In this document: piece by piece, positions 1 to 11,410 of the stretch
Numbering within the stretch: the first letter of the stretch is position 1
Layout of the letters: every line of letters begins with the position of its first letter
Assembly: GCA_030762175.1 (NCBI GenBank)
Contig: CM060831.1
Coordinates: 66,880,001 to 66,944,000, forward strand
DNA: 64,000 bases
From: Metallyticus violacea
Lineage: Eukaryota > Arthropoda > Insecta > Mantodea > Metallyticidae
Direction of reading: 5' to 3'
Made by a program: the position numbers and the translations under genes
Notes under the pieces: model-generated
The model's database searches: none
Told to the model about the DNA's origin: nothing
Seen by the model: the letters and a program-made list of their open reading frames with translations, nothing else

Positions 1-59
1 ATAGTATGCTAATTATTGCATCTACCTTACTTAGTTTCTTCCTTTGCAACTGGAGAATA

Positions 60-400
60 ACCTTCGAAAAGAATTTTGCCAATTTATTGATCAGGGTATT
101 TTGTCCATGTTCGTACTGCAGATGATTCAATTCGTTTAGATTTGCGCCCAAAGGAATTATCTGCTTCCTTCTTGACCAGCTTATCTGCTTCTTTGTTACC
201 TTCACACCTTTGTTGAGCTGACACCGATTCCAGCTCTACAGAGTTGTCCAGTGAAAGAGTCAGCAGCGTTTGAAAGCATTGCCATACTAATCAAGGAATC
301 AAGTGCCTTAGGGGCTGCCTAAGTATTTGAGAGTAATAGCATCTTCTAATTCCTCTTTGATTGCAGAACCGAATTGTAATATTTCTCCCTGAAAAACAAC
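60..400 (-). pseudogene. LINE RNase H domain relic
   Basis: Read on the minus strand and joined across frames, this stretch resembles the RNase H domain found near the C-terminus of some non-LTR retrotransposon polyproteins. I see an S-x-A-A-x-K-A-L-like block (near 290-320), a hydrophobic helix, and then a block around 165-225 reading G-N-K-E-A-D-K-L, which is the family's typical G-N-E-x-A-D-x-L-A motif. Frame changes separate the blocks, so it is not translatable as one protein. No RT domain is visible nearby, so this is an isolated fragment running off the left end of the window. Homology is by eye and moderate in strength. Confidence 0.45.
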
Positions 401-684
401 ACAGTATCTTCCGAGACTACAATGTGTACTGTAAACCACCGCTTCAGATTCGGTACCTACGTATGAGTAGTCTGTGTTTCTAGTACATCATTCGCGCTTT
501 AAGAAACTCGAATGCATCTGCGTGTGTTTAGGAGTACCATACAGCATACTGATAAAATATTCAAATAAGAATAAAAGTTTCACTAAAATTGCAAATCCCC
601 CACCATCTGAATGAAGACAAGCCGAATATCTGGCTGAAATCTCTGAGCCGCTTGTCAGAGAAAACGTTTTTCATCGTGGAAAAA

Positions 685-1395
685 GAACGTTTTACTTACA
701 CTGAAGTAATTGGAGCATATTAAAACAGGCTATTTGGGAAGGAATCATAACAATTAACAATTACAATAGAACATTCACCTTTCAGGGCATCATGAAAATG
801 TTTATCAAGACAAGATAAAGCAGTTTTGAATAGTCCTGTGAATGAGCAAAAGATGCGCGTTGCTTTCTGGTCGAGTTCATTTTCTATTTATGCGTTTATA
901 GGGGAATTAGGTTAGTACTGAACTCATGAAAGGAACTGTTTATTGCTCACCTGTACCGCTCTCATCTTTCTCGCTTGCACTTGTTTGTTACATTTATGCA
1001 GCTGAGAAGCTACCCCCAACACAAGTTTCCTAGAATTGTCTCGCGCAGATCGATACGTCATTCGCCAGGACTATTCAAAAATACAGTACTTCTCTCGCCC
1101 TCTCTATTTCCTGGTATCCATATGCCCGAAGTAACCATATGTTCCTTTTACTAATGAAAGTTCTGCTATTTAAAGATTTTAAGTGAATCGGTTTAGATTA
1201 AAGTTTTTGCCCGCTTGGAAAGAAATACTATTCTCAATAGAATATTTTGTGAGGTAACATGCCATTTAATTTTTACAACTTTTTCCCTTCGATATATTGA
1301 AATTATTTTGAGTTTTTAAAATACGTAAATAATCCAGAAAATCCATAGCGACTCAAAATAGGCCAAAAAAGATTTTAAACCTTAAAATAGGAAAT
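685..1395 (+). repeat. Dispersed repeat family A, copy 1
   Basis: This stretch matches, in inverted orientation, the sequence at 27935-28578. Shared landmarks in order are the gaagtaattggagc block, the acattcacctttcag block, the atgagcaaaagatgcgc block (841-857), the ccgctctcatctttctcgc block (957-975), the agcta/cccccaaca block, and the ccatttaatttttacaac block near 1262. Similarity is interrupted by small indels. I see no open frame or known domain in it, so it is an unclassified interspersed repeat, not a gene. Confidence 0.75.
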
Positions 1396-4300
1396 AGAAA
1401 CCAAAATAAAAACTGGCCTTACCGATCCCAAATGTACATATTCTATCTGACTCTTAAAGATATCTATATAGAAAAATCATTTTGCCTAACTTCCCGGCTC
1501 TGATCGTCACATTAAATAGTGAAAATATTTATTCTTTCGTCGAATGGTTCTTAGTCGCACATTTAAAGCCGAGTTGAACGAGGCTCAAGGGGAGTTTGTA
1601 TCAATCTTGAAGCCATACTTTCTGAATAAACGAGTTTTAACCGCACAAACATCAAATATGAAGCCCACCCTATTACGACTACCATAAAAGATAACGTTGA
1701 AAAATAACGGAAGAGACAGTAATGTGCCCGAGGTAGCTCTGACTGCAGACATTTCAATTGAAAGAGAATTCAATATGCCTGAACCAAAACTTACATGTGA
1801 AAAAATTGTGTCCGCGGTGGGTTTCACGGTTGTGGACCAAAAGCACGCATGAAAGGATATTTCTAAGCAGAAGCTTACATACTTAACCACAACTTGCAAA
1901 ACATTTTCCACCGATTTCTGTGGACTAAACTTGGATCTACAATTACACACTGGAGTCAAAGCGGCGAACCTGTCGGCTAGAAAAGTTGTGCCACAGTTCT
2001 TTAGGATTCCCAAGGAACAATCCTGGAAAAGAATAAAAGCAATAACAGGAGTCTATTATTCAGCCCTTGTAGGGTCATTTAAAAGTTGAATTGAATGAGA
2101 AACTCCAAGAATTGGGGCTCAGAAAGTGTTTCGCCAGATTTACCTCCTGACCTAACAATCCGACAGTTGCTTTGAATTGATGATTCATCTATCGTACTCC
2201 ATTCTTATTACAACTATTATTACAGAAAGAATTGTACTTATATTCGGAACCATGCCTGGTCAATAAAGGTGAGTTGAACTTTGTTGAATGTGTTGTGCAA
2301 ACTAAATCTCTCATTCACCCAAATCCGCAAACTCCAATCTCTAGCAATTGTCCATTGTTTCTTACCACAACCACATTGGCAATCACATACTGCGTTTGCA
2401 GTCAGCATCGGCAATCAGGGAGCCTAATCAACCGCTGGTGTTTGTTTTCTTAGCTGCACAAGCCTAAAGCAATACGGTGTTCGGGAAACCTATCTGGTAT
2501 TTCCCATTCATTATGCAAACTCATACATTGGCCGGCTCACTCCGTGTTTATTTGTCTTATACGAATATCAAATGTAGCCCATTTACTCCAATTGTTTTCT
2601 TGAGTTAATGCATATAAATGCCTTGAGAATCACGAAACTCAACAGACACCCTCCACGTACTGTCTCAGCTGGTGTGATCAAATATGCACTCAGAAATGTT
2701 GGTTGTCCTACACGGGGTACCTAAAGGAATCACTTGAATATCTCCTGAACGAATGCTGCTGATCTTTGCATACTACATTGAAGGATGTTCACAAATGATG
2801 GGTAAACAGAGTTATATTTTTAAAGAAACTAATAACAGAATAATGATTGCATGTGTCGTAGATTTCTAATGCAACAGAGATCGTGAGATCGTGAGTACTG
2901 TAATGACCGCTTTCCTGGGCAGTGGTCAGGAACAAGTGGGAAAGTCTTTTATTATCTTACAATGAATGTAGCCACCTTTTTTTTTATTCCATTTAAGAAC
3001 ATGCTTAGCTTACTACATTAGCTTACTACTGAGGAAGTCCTTTCCTTCCAACTTGACATACAGAGGGGAAATGACAAATATCTCCAAACACGGATCTAGA
3101 CCATCACCCAGAAGGCAAGAGATATCAAAGAAGAATTAGTAGATTGATTAAATGAACTGATTTAACAATTTTAGAGTTATAAATTAGAAGGCTTATTTTC
3201 TCCAGTTAATATTCTTTCTCCTTGCTATCTGAAAATCTAATTATAATTTTATAACACTAAGATACATATTTTTAATAATATTTATTGTTTTCATGTCCTT
3301 CAGGAGTTTAAGAGTGTGCTATTGACTTCACGTGTTCACGCAATGTTCTAAACGTTTTAAACTCTGTATGTTTCTAGGTAATTAAATACATTGTTTAAAA
3401 GTAAATATTGTCGTAGTTTTTCGAAATAAATATTAAGGACTATTTTGAAAGCAATATTACAAATTAAAGAACTGCATAAAGGTATACTTTTATTTTTACA
3501 ACCGTTTATAGTATTGTTTCCCTCTTTTCTGTACACTGTAGTCTCTAACTGAGATCAATTTTTCCTGCTACTTTACGATTATTCTCAGTCACCACTATAG
3601 GAGAACGTATTAGGTTTAAATTCTGATTAAATAGCAGCAAAAATCTATAGTTATGAAACGTACGGCTGTGGACTTAAGGGTAAGCACTCATTTCTAACAA
3701 TTAATGAAATGGTACTTCATGCTGAAACGATAATTTTATATATCTTCTATATTAGGAAATATTTCTGTATCACATACAGTACATCATAAGTTGAGGATTC
3801 TTGCAGCTATCTAGGACAATGTTTTATATATATGGAACAGGCAGTCATATGACTTTTACCTGTTATACCTAAGTGGCTATTTCACGAATAAAACAAGAAT
3901 GTAAACATAATTCCCGTAAACTTGGCTTACAATATTGTAATAATTGTACATTTTTAACCTTTTCAAACTATATAGCAACATACGAATGTTGATTGTTAAT
4001 AATGCAAATAGAGAAGAGTAAAATACGAGTTGGGACTATTTCATTAATAGAATAAGAATAAAAGCGTGTATATATATTTGAAATTCGCGCACGGATTAAC
4101 AAGTGTATCAAATGTTATACTTACTTATGATTACCTGCCTATTCAGAAACCATGAGAATGAAATAGACGAAATTCGAGTATTACAATCGATACCGCTAGT
4201 TATTAATACCAACTGAGAAAAACAAAAACAAAACAATTTTGAGGAACGTGTTTATTTAGATTTATGGTTGCTTAGGCAGATATTGTTACATAATTTATAA

Positions 4301-4983
4301 AATGATTTCAGACTGTTCGGTTGAATACGTAAAAACAATTGCTTGAGGGAATACACATTTAGTTAGTTATATTTACAATTACGGAAACACAGAAATGTGG
4401 TTAGTGATGCGTGATCAGGAATTATATAGTGAAGATATACAGCTGGTTATGCTGACCATAAGACAAATGCACGTTGCGTGACAAAAGGATTTGCATTTTT
4501 CCCCCCATGATTTCTCCGCGATATCTGACTGTGATTGGTCTAAATTCAAATTTTTATTTTGTTTCATGGGTCGATTTTCAGATGATGTCATATTAGTGAA
4601 ACAGTCATTTTAATTTAAATTTTGTGGTTTTATATGTTGTACTAGTCTCTCGTTTTTAATAAAATCTTTTCCTTGCATTGTCTATTGCAGTACAACGACT
4701 TTGAAGTGCTGTTTCGATATGAAAAGTATAGCAGTTTCCTTTGTGAAAGAAGAGTCTCGAAGGACAATATAACCGTATTGTGTAATCTATCTCGAGAAAA
4801 AAGCTAAAGCCTGCGAAACCTTGGCATGCCCTCTTGTGAGCAGAGCTATGAGTATGAACAGACTAGTAAAAACAATGTTCAAAATTAGCAATAAGATAGT
4901 GCCTATCAGAATTTCGTCATAATTACGAACTTGGATGGCCTAGATTGATAGTAACATCTATCTGAATCTTTATGAAATATTTG
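1396..4983. other. Unassigned AT-rich DNA with one 142-codon minus-strand frame
   Basis: I recognise no gene or repeat family here. The only notable open frame is 142 codons on the minus strand (1585-2013). It starts with ATG but shows no domain, signal peptide or membrane segment, and its composition does not stand out from the surroundings. It could be a chance frame or a piece of an old repeat, and I give it low coding probability. The rest (2030-4980) is AT-rich with frequent stops on both strands. Confidence 0.5.
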
Positions 4984-5690
4984 TACGAGGGCTATTTTTT
5001 TTTCGATCGCTCTACTACGTGACCAGACAAGCACAAGGAGGCAGACCTGTGCACTGTGCTACTGCACTACTACCTCACTATAACGTCCGCCAAGGCCAAG
5101 TTCAATACATCAGTTGGAGCTAAGCTACAAACACTTCAACATGATTGATTCTAACACCAGGTGCGAGTTGCGAAGCGTCATTCGTTTTCTGCAGGCAGAA
5201 ACAAATAGTGCAACACAAATTTGCCGCAAAATGAGCCCTGTTTATGGTGCAAACTGCATAAGTGCGTGAATGGTGTAAGGAATTTAAAGAAGGCCGAACT
5301 GATTTCATGATGGTGGGCAAGAACGCAGGTCTGTCGCTAGTGAAGATCTTTTCAACGTAGATCAAGTGGTTCGAGAGAGAGGAGGTTTACCATCAGTGAG
5401 TGTCTATGGAATTTCTGAACATTGCAAGATCAGCTCTGTACACGATTGATACAGAACACCTAGGCTATCGAAAACTTTGTGCGCATTGAGTTCCCAAAAA
5501 GACCTGTATCCATATACTGGTGGCAACCTTTGGAAAGTTCGTCTATCGATATGATAAATGTCTTAATCTTCAAGGTAACATGTGGAATATTAACTGTGAC
5601 TGTACTTGACTCGTAGTAGTAAAACCATTTTGTGATTCACGTTTGTCTTTTTGTTATGATCCATCGGAGGTTGAAAAAAAATCCCTCATA
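4984..5690 (+). mobile_element. Internally deleted mariner-like element
   Basis: The ends are short imperfect inverted repeats: TA then cgaggg followed by a T-rich run at the left (4984-5005), and the complementary A-rich run then ccctca and TA at the right (5675-5690). Inside, from about 5141 on the plus strand, frames read like a mariner transposase N-terminus (M-I-D-S-N..., then S-V-I-R-F-L-x-A-x, then an H-T-H-like block and R-P/S-V-A-S-D-like blocks). This continues to an E-H-L-G-Y-R-K-L-C-A-H block near 5457-5490. The sequence then jumps to what looks like the extreme C-terminus (Y-D-K-C-L-N-L-Q-G-N near 5550-5580). The whole catalytic DDE core is missing, so this is a non-autonomous deletion derivative. 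Confidence 0.72.
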
Positions 5691-6924
5691 ATTAAATGCT
5701 TCTTAATCTACCTCTATACCCCACTTGACGACTTCCATACAATTTGAATACTCAATTATGGAAAGCATCCATTATTATAATGGAGTGTAAAAGGTATATA
5801 ATACATTGCTTCACAATGAATGCATTCCTATAGCCCTGGTTTGTTCATGGTCATATTGTTATATTTCCTAACTTCAACTCATGTCAAACTACCGCGTTTC
5901 TTTAGTAAACGTTTTCGTCCTATTTGCCTCTTAGTTTTCCTTGCCGAAACAGAATCGAGCACAACTAGAGAAGTGCAGTAACTGATTTAGTCTTGCGACG
6001 TGACTGCACCCTAGTTCTCTTAAGTAACAATGTCACGCTTCGGATGTTTGTTGTGTTCAACGAACTTGCACTTTTACATTAGAAATTCCTCTGCATTCTA
6101 CTTCAGCATACCTGGATGGACTTACTGATTACCCAAGTTTGATAATTACACAAAACTTAAAGGATATTAAATATGTATTGTTTACTACAGAAAATTATAA
6201 GTATATAGAAGCTGTAATAAAACAGTTATAAAGAGTGTTATTACACAAGAAACTAATGTGGGTAATTTAATTGCGTTCTTAGTTCCCTAAGATATTAGGT
6301 TATTTTACATATTTTTCTACAGTCATTTTTGACCTGCGTCCGCAGACGAACGCAGGGAATCAAGGTCGCCCAGTAGCCGACTTCATCGATAGAGCTTTCT
6401 TTTGCAATTTATACTCTCACACTTTTGATCAATAATAGCACGTATACAATATTAGTTTTACTTCATAATGAATTCTTATTTGCGTTACATTAGTTGTTAG
6501 AGGTGGCATCCCTCTGCAGTCATGCATTTCTGTGAAATTTATCTTCACTCACAATATATCTGCTTTCGTACTTCTTCCCAATTTTTGCCCTGATATATTC
6601 TTTAAGTTGTTTTACAGTAGAGGCTTATTCCTGTAGATTTCTACTCACTTCTAATGGTAGCATTTCAGCGCAACACGCTGAATATAAATGTACTTTACTA
6701 ACATACTGTAATTAATATCAAAAGCGCACCAGTAGTCTGTAATAACACAAAGACACAGTTATACTATTCTCTTGACAGAATATGTAACTTAATGGGCAAA
6801 GTAATTATACTGACTTTAAAATTGTTGCATATACAAAATCAAGTTTTTTCATTTCCGACTTGCTAACAAAAATGGGAATTTTGCTTATAATCTTATAACA
6901 TTTCAGCATTAGTTAGATTAATAC
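5691..6924. other. Unassigned AT-rich DNA
   Basis: No open frame, RNA gene or repeat family recognised. A short GC-rich palindrome-like stretch (near 6335-6358, cctgcg...cgcagg) stands out against the AT-rich background but is too short to interpret. Confidence 0.5.
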
Positions 6925-7125
6925 TGAAATCTGATGGCCGCAATGTGTTTTATTTCCAGTTGTAGAGTTCTGAGCGCCATATATAACTGAATGTACTACC
7001 TGATGCTTTACTGTAGTAATTATATTGATTAATTATTTAAACGTTAAAATAAAAAGACCTTGCAAAGGACGCTTTACAGCGTAGACTGTAACAATTACAA
7101 TTACAATTACAATTACAAACTGAAT
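6925..7125 (+). repeat. Inverted repeat pair B, left arm
   Basis: The reverse complement of this segment matches 10105-10270. Shared blocks include the cgcaatgtgttttatttcca block, the gttctgagcgc block, the tgatgctttactg block and the attaattatttaaacgtt block. The left arm carries extra sequence (aaaaagacc...ggacgc) absent from the right arm, and ends in a short tandem of attacaattacaa units (7090-7118). It lies directly outside the left end of the long-TIR transposon at 7142. No coding content is seen. Confidence 0.75.
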
Positions 7126-7143
7126 CTGTTTCTCTAGTGCTTA

Positions 7144-7345
7144 GAGTGAGGCATTTATAGTATCGCGGTCATTTCATTTCGAAACGAAGGGGAAAATCGT
7201 AAAACTCTTCAGGCAAAATTTGAAATGTTCATAAGGGAACATAAGCTAGCGACCTTAACACGTCTTTGAAATGCACCTCCCCCCCGGCATGGAAAGAACA
7301 TTTAATTTTCAGTATAGAAGTTCTAGTACGTCTATGAGCTAGGGG
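7144..7345 (+). repeat. Left terminal inverted repeat of the 7142-8950 element
   Basis: About 200 bp, imperfectly complementary to 8690-8948. The outer ~130 bp and the inner aaagaacatttaattttcag block (7295-7314) are the strongest matches. Confidence 0.8.
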
Positions 7346-7439
7346 TGATAGGTTATGTGATATTGAAGAAATAAGACAGCAAATGTTTTTCACTCACTTT
7401 TACTTCATTGGCATCAATTTACGTACAGTGCAGTTATCA

Positions 7440-8270
7440 TAATTATAATGTCCTGTTCATATTAGAAACATTTCAATTCAGTAAATGCTCGAAAGTATAA
7501 CCATGAATTTCGATGCATTTCTGAAAACGTGTTTCAAAAGATCGATGAACACGTCTCAACATTTTTTCGATGATTCTTGCACCAACATTCATAATTTATT
7601 GACCTAGTTCACCTGGTGTTGTTGGGCTTCTTCATAAACTTAATCCTTAATTATTCCCATAAGAAAAAGTCTGAAGGAGTGAGATCAAGGGAACGGGCTG
7701 GCTAATGGACAGATCCTCTGCATCCTATCCATCGACCAAAACACTCTCTGTTGAATATTTCTCGAGCTACAGATGAATAATGAGATGGACAACCATCGTG
7801 TTGATACCATATTGCTGGGGCACGTCTTCAAGCAACCCTGGAAGTTCTCCGTCCAAAACGTTTCTGTATTTCTGCTCCTTAAGTTTACCTTCAATGAAGT
7901 ACTGTCCAATTATACGGAATACCAAAATACCACATCAAACGTTCACGCTACATTGCCGCTGATGATCTGTTTCCCGTAACCATCCTGGATTTTCCCCTTC
8001 CCAAAAATGCATGTAATGCCTGTTTACTTGAGCATGATTGGTGAATGTCGTCTCAACAGAAATAAAATTTTGGAAAAGTTGCCGTTTTGAATTTGTAGTA
8101 GAACCCATTGGCAAAATTCAACGCGCTTCTGAAAACCATCCCCAGGTAGGGCTTGAAGTAGCTAATGTGATATGAATTGTATTTGCGGCGGAAGTATTCA
8201 AAGAACACTCACTCCTTTGAGAGATTTACGAATCAGTCCCAGTTGAGGGGAATATTGCAGTTAATACAGC
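7440..8270 (-). pseudogene. DUF4817/DDE_3-type transposase relic
   Basis: On the minus strand the translated pieces follow the order of a Tc1/mariner-superfamily transposase of the type often annotated with an N-terminal DUF4817 helix-turn-helix and a DDE_3 catalytic domain. I see the R-V-E-F-C-Q-W-V/L block (around 8130-8080), a Y-G-K-Q-I-I-S-G-N-V-A stretch (near 7975-7950), and an A-R-S-L-D-L-T-P-S-D-F-F-L-W-like block (7705-7665), which carries the third catalytic aspartate context (x-R-S-P-D-L-T-P-x-D-F-F-L-W). Stops and frame shifts break it in several places. It would have bound the long inverted repeats that flank it and catalysed cut-and-paste transposition, but cannot now be made as one protein. 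Confidence 0.68.
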
Positions 8271-8689
8271 GACTTTTGAACTTTCCTCAGTAGCACTTCT
8301 CATTCGATGATATTTTCTTGGAGCGTCATCTCCCATTTCGGAGAATAAGTTCGCAAATCGTTGAAATTTTCTAACAAATGGCTACCTCATTTTAGGATAT
8401 CGATCTCTGTATAAATTGTAAGCTGCTCTAGCATTTTATAAATGTAAACCACGTCGATCCTCTCATTGATCGTGTATCAAACTTCCATGATTGAAAAACG
8501 AAGTGGAACTGACTGAGAATAATATCCTTTGAGGTTTGAATTGGCAATGATGAGCACTCATTTGTCTACCGATGTTAACAAATGAGCATCTGCGTATAAA
8601 CAAATGAGTTTCCTTCATAGCAACAGCAAAATAAAAGAGAGAGAAACGAAAGTAAGTGAAAAACATTAGTTGTCTTATTTGTAAAATAT

Positions 8690-8948
8690 CACACATAGAT
8701 GATAGATGTACTATAACTTTTATACTGAAAATTAAATGTTCTTTCCATTCCCGGAAAAAAAAATACCATTCTATTTGAAAAAAGCATTTGACCTTGAAAT
8801 GACATCGGAAAATGCATTTCAAGGACGAGTTTACGTCGCTATCTTATGTCCCCTTAAGAACGGTTCAAATTTCGTCAGAAGCATTTTTTTTTATTTTCCT
8901 CTTTATTTCGGAGTAAAATGACCGCGACACTATAAATGCCTCAAACTG
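8690..8948 (-). repeat. Right terminal inverted repeat of the 7142-8950 element
   Basis: Reverse complement of the left arm. It carries a run of nine A at 8753-8761 and a T run at 8885-8893 that are not matched at the left, showing independent slippage since insertion. Confidence 0.8.
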
Positions 8949-8950
8949 TA

Positions 8951-9430
8951 TATATTAAACCAGCCACTAATGATTCTAGTATCCAATAAATGTATTCAAA
9001 AAATTGACGGTGATCTCAGGTAAAATATACTTGTTAATCTACTTCACGTACATAATTTCTATTTTATAAATTAGTATTATTTTCTCAAATTATATTGTTG
9101 TTTAATGCAGTCAACATATAAGTGCCTTGAAATGTCTTCAGAAGTCTAGGAAATTCTATTTTAGTATTGCCTCAACCCAAGAGCAATGGCTTCACATTTT
9201 ACTACAGGTATCTAAAAGACTTGGCCTCGAGATAAATTTCATCATCGTCTTACAAGGTTCAGGGCCTGTTACGAGTCTTGGCGTATTATATGAATAATTT
9301 TAAAATTTAGCTACACCTAGCACCTACAGTTATCAGAATGATAGATGGTCTATCGATGGTCACTGTAAGTATCTATTGTGAGCTGGGATATTACTTGGAC
9401 GTGAAAAGTGTCCAGGGACCTCTGTTTTCA
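8951..9430. other. Unassigned spacer
   Basis: AT-rich DNA between the long-TIR transposon and the LINE tail. No feature recognised. Confidence 0.5.
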
Positions 9431-9439
9431 GACATGGAG

Positions 9440-9720
9440 TTCTTTAAGTGCCGTAAATGTTTTAAGTCCCTTACCGAGGATGACTTCCTCTTATCAGGCC
9501 TTCTCAACAATTTTTCGCCATCCACTTTTATCTTGTACACATGTTCTCCAATATTTAACTTTATATTTTTTAAATCTTTCATTGTGCCATCTTCCCTTCT
9601 ATTTTTAAGTCTTCCTTCTGCTCTTGTCTTCATTGACTTGGAACGATAAATTTCTTTAGACAATCTTTCTTTTGGCATTCTCCTTGTATGACTAACCCAT
9701 CTAAACGTTTTAAAGTAAAT
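9440..9720 (-). pseudogene. LINE ORF2 C-terminal tail
   Basis: An open minus-strand stretch (9678-9391) begins M-P-K-E-R-L-S-K-E-I-Y-R and is followed by R-A-E-G-R-L-K-N-R-R-E-D, the basic G-R-P-x-x-R-W-x-D-like tail typical of the end of many LINE polyproteins. It lies in the same orientation as the RT at 10.3-10.9 kb but is separated from it by the 9840-10290 insertion. Confidence 0.6.
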
Positions 9721-10104
9721 AACATTTATAATATCTTAATCCTTTATTTAATAGTTATAACTCATCGTTTCATCATATTCTCCAAATACCCTTTATCTCC
9801 TGAATTAAACCATCGATTTTTCCTTAATACCTTCCTTTCTTCATATTAGGAAATAGAGCATATTATGTAAACTTAGATCCATCCAGAAGTAAGCTAATAT
9901 CCAGAAGTGGTAAACTGAGGTTATATAACACAATATGCTTGTATTTCTAACAAACCGCGATGTTTTGCTACATTGTTGTTGTTCAAGTCTTCCGCAAACA
10001 CTGTTTATTTTTCCCCATGAACAAGCAGACAGAACTAGGTTAGTGTCACCAAAGGTTACAGTAATGTTTATGCATGTTCTGAACTTTAGTATAAAAAACA
10101 TTCC

Positions 10105-10270
10105 GAATGCGATGTCTACACTTGAAAGCGTCTGTATATTTTAACGTTTAAATAATTAATCAATTTCATTACCACAGTAAGGCATCAGCTAATGCATCCA
10201 GTTTTACAAAGCGCTCAGAATTCTAGAAATGGAAATAAAAAACACATTGCGGTCAGCAGAGTTCAATATA
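10105..10270 (-). repeat. Inverted repeat pair B, right arm
   Basis: Reverse-complement match to 6925-7125, sitting inside the LINE between its RT and its C-terminal tail. The segment 9840-10290 therefore looks like an insertion of another repeat, with this homology at its right side. Confidence 0.72.
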
Positions 10271-10329
10271 AATCTCATTATTGTTTCTTGTAAATTTTAG
10301 ATGTTTTCTTTTCTCTGTGTTTACTGGTC

Positions 10330-10970
10330 TATATTTGATTGACTCCTTTTTTAGTTACTCATCTAGCTATCAATATTAAATCGTCCGCATAGGCAAAGAA
10401 TTGTTTCAGTCTTGTGGATATATACCTCTTAATTGATTTAACAGTGTCTATTATCTCGCAGAACAAGCAGTAGCAGATAATGGGCCTCCTTGTTTGACAC
10501 CTGATTCGATTTTAAACTTCTGGCTAATATCACTGCAACTTTTGCCTTATTATTAGCTAATATTAACACTATTAATATTATTAGTTTATATGGAATTTCA
10601 TATAACTGTAAGCAATCTATTATTTGATTTCTGTATACTGAGTCGAAAAGTTGACTAATAGACAAACATATTATAAAAATCGTTATATTTATAACATTTC
10701 TCAAATATTTGCCTCAGTGTGAAGATATTATGTATTATTCATCAATTGTACTTCATTTAATTTGTTTTCTATATATTGTGCTAATCTGTTATTTAAGAGA
10801 AGTGCATATATTTTATCTGAAATATTCCATAAAGTGATTCGGCCTATAATTATCACTTATAAGTCCATTACCTTTTTTTTAAACACAGCACATACAATTC
10901 CCTCATTCCAATGTAATGGTAATTCTTCTTCGCAATTTTTTAAGATAAGCTTATATAGTTTCCTGTTTTA
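10330..10970 (-). pseudogene. Reverse transcriptase domain of the 9.4-12.4 kb LINE
   Basis: The clearest part is an open minus-strand stretch (10704-10438) containing F-D-S-V-Y-R-N-Q, which corresponds to the RT motif A region (normally F-x-D-F-x-x-A-F-D-x-V), and, just beyond it, Y-A-D-D at about 10381-10395, the catalytic metal-binding motif of reverse transcriptases. The Q-G/R-Q-G block expected between them is damaged. The enzyme copies its own RNA into DNA at a nicked target site. It cannot be expressed here because of frame breaks. Confidence 0.75.
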
Positions 10971-11356
10971 ATATTCGTCCTGCATATTTAATTAATTCTG
11001 AAGTTATGTTATCCAATCCAGCAGTTTTATTGATTTTTAAATTTTACTTTATATAATTCATTTCGTTCCACGGTGGCGCTCGTACCTCCGTTAAATTTTT
11101 AACTTTTGATCTTCAGCCCTGGGGTTACTATTGTTATTATTAAACATTCCAAACTAATATTTCCATTTTTGTAATAGGCTTTTTGCTATTATATTTCCTT
11201 CATTGTCTTTACATATTATGGATAATGTACTTTGCTTTTAGTAACATTTTGTATTAAAGAATTTACTTGATTTACTCATCTTATAATTTTATTACATTAG
11301 GATTACTCTCTCATTTAACAATTTTTTTCTTGTCTCCATATATCTTATTAACTTCA

Positions 11357-11358
11357 TT

Positions 11359-11402
<44 letters not shown>

Positions 11403-11410
11403 TTTTTTTT
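11357..11410 (+). repeat. (TTTC)n microsatellite
   Basis: About thirteen near-perfect ttTC tetranucleotide units followed by a T run (11401-11411). A second short tcct/tccg cluster follows at 11455-11485. It lies inside the LINE and accounts for the poly-Ser/Phe/Leu open frame seen here. Confidence 0.95.

Larger units (their letters stand above)
7142..8950 (-). mobile_element. Long-TIR Tc1/mariner-superfamily transposon (decayed)
   Basis: This 1.8 kb unit has TA at both edges and long imperfect terminal inverted repeats. The left arm (7144 to about 7345) matches the reverse complement of the right arm (about 8690-8948). Matching blocks in order from the edge are gaggcatttatag, tcgcggtcatt, the gggaacataag/ggggacataag block, the cttgaaatgca block, and aaagaacatttaattttcag followed by a tagtac block. 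The right arm carries about 60 extra bases between the last two blocks. Between the arms lies a broken transposase on the minus strand. The arrangement is that of an autonomous-size element of the DUF4817/DDE_3 transposase class that has lost coding capacity. Boundaries are good to a few bases. Confidence 0.8.

Noticed and set aside
1585..2013. 142-codon minus-strand frame as a possible host gene
   Set aside because: No domain, no splice or promoter context visible, and no support beyond length. Kept only as a note.
7773..7979. Plus-strand frames within the 7.1-8.9 kb transposon
   Set aside because: Antisense shadows of the minus-strand transposase relic.
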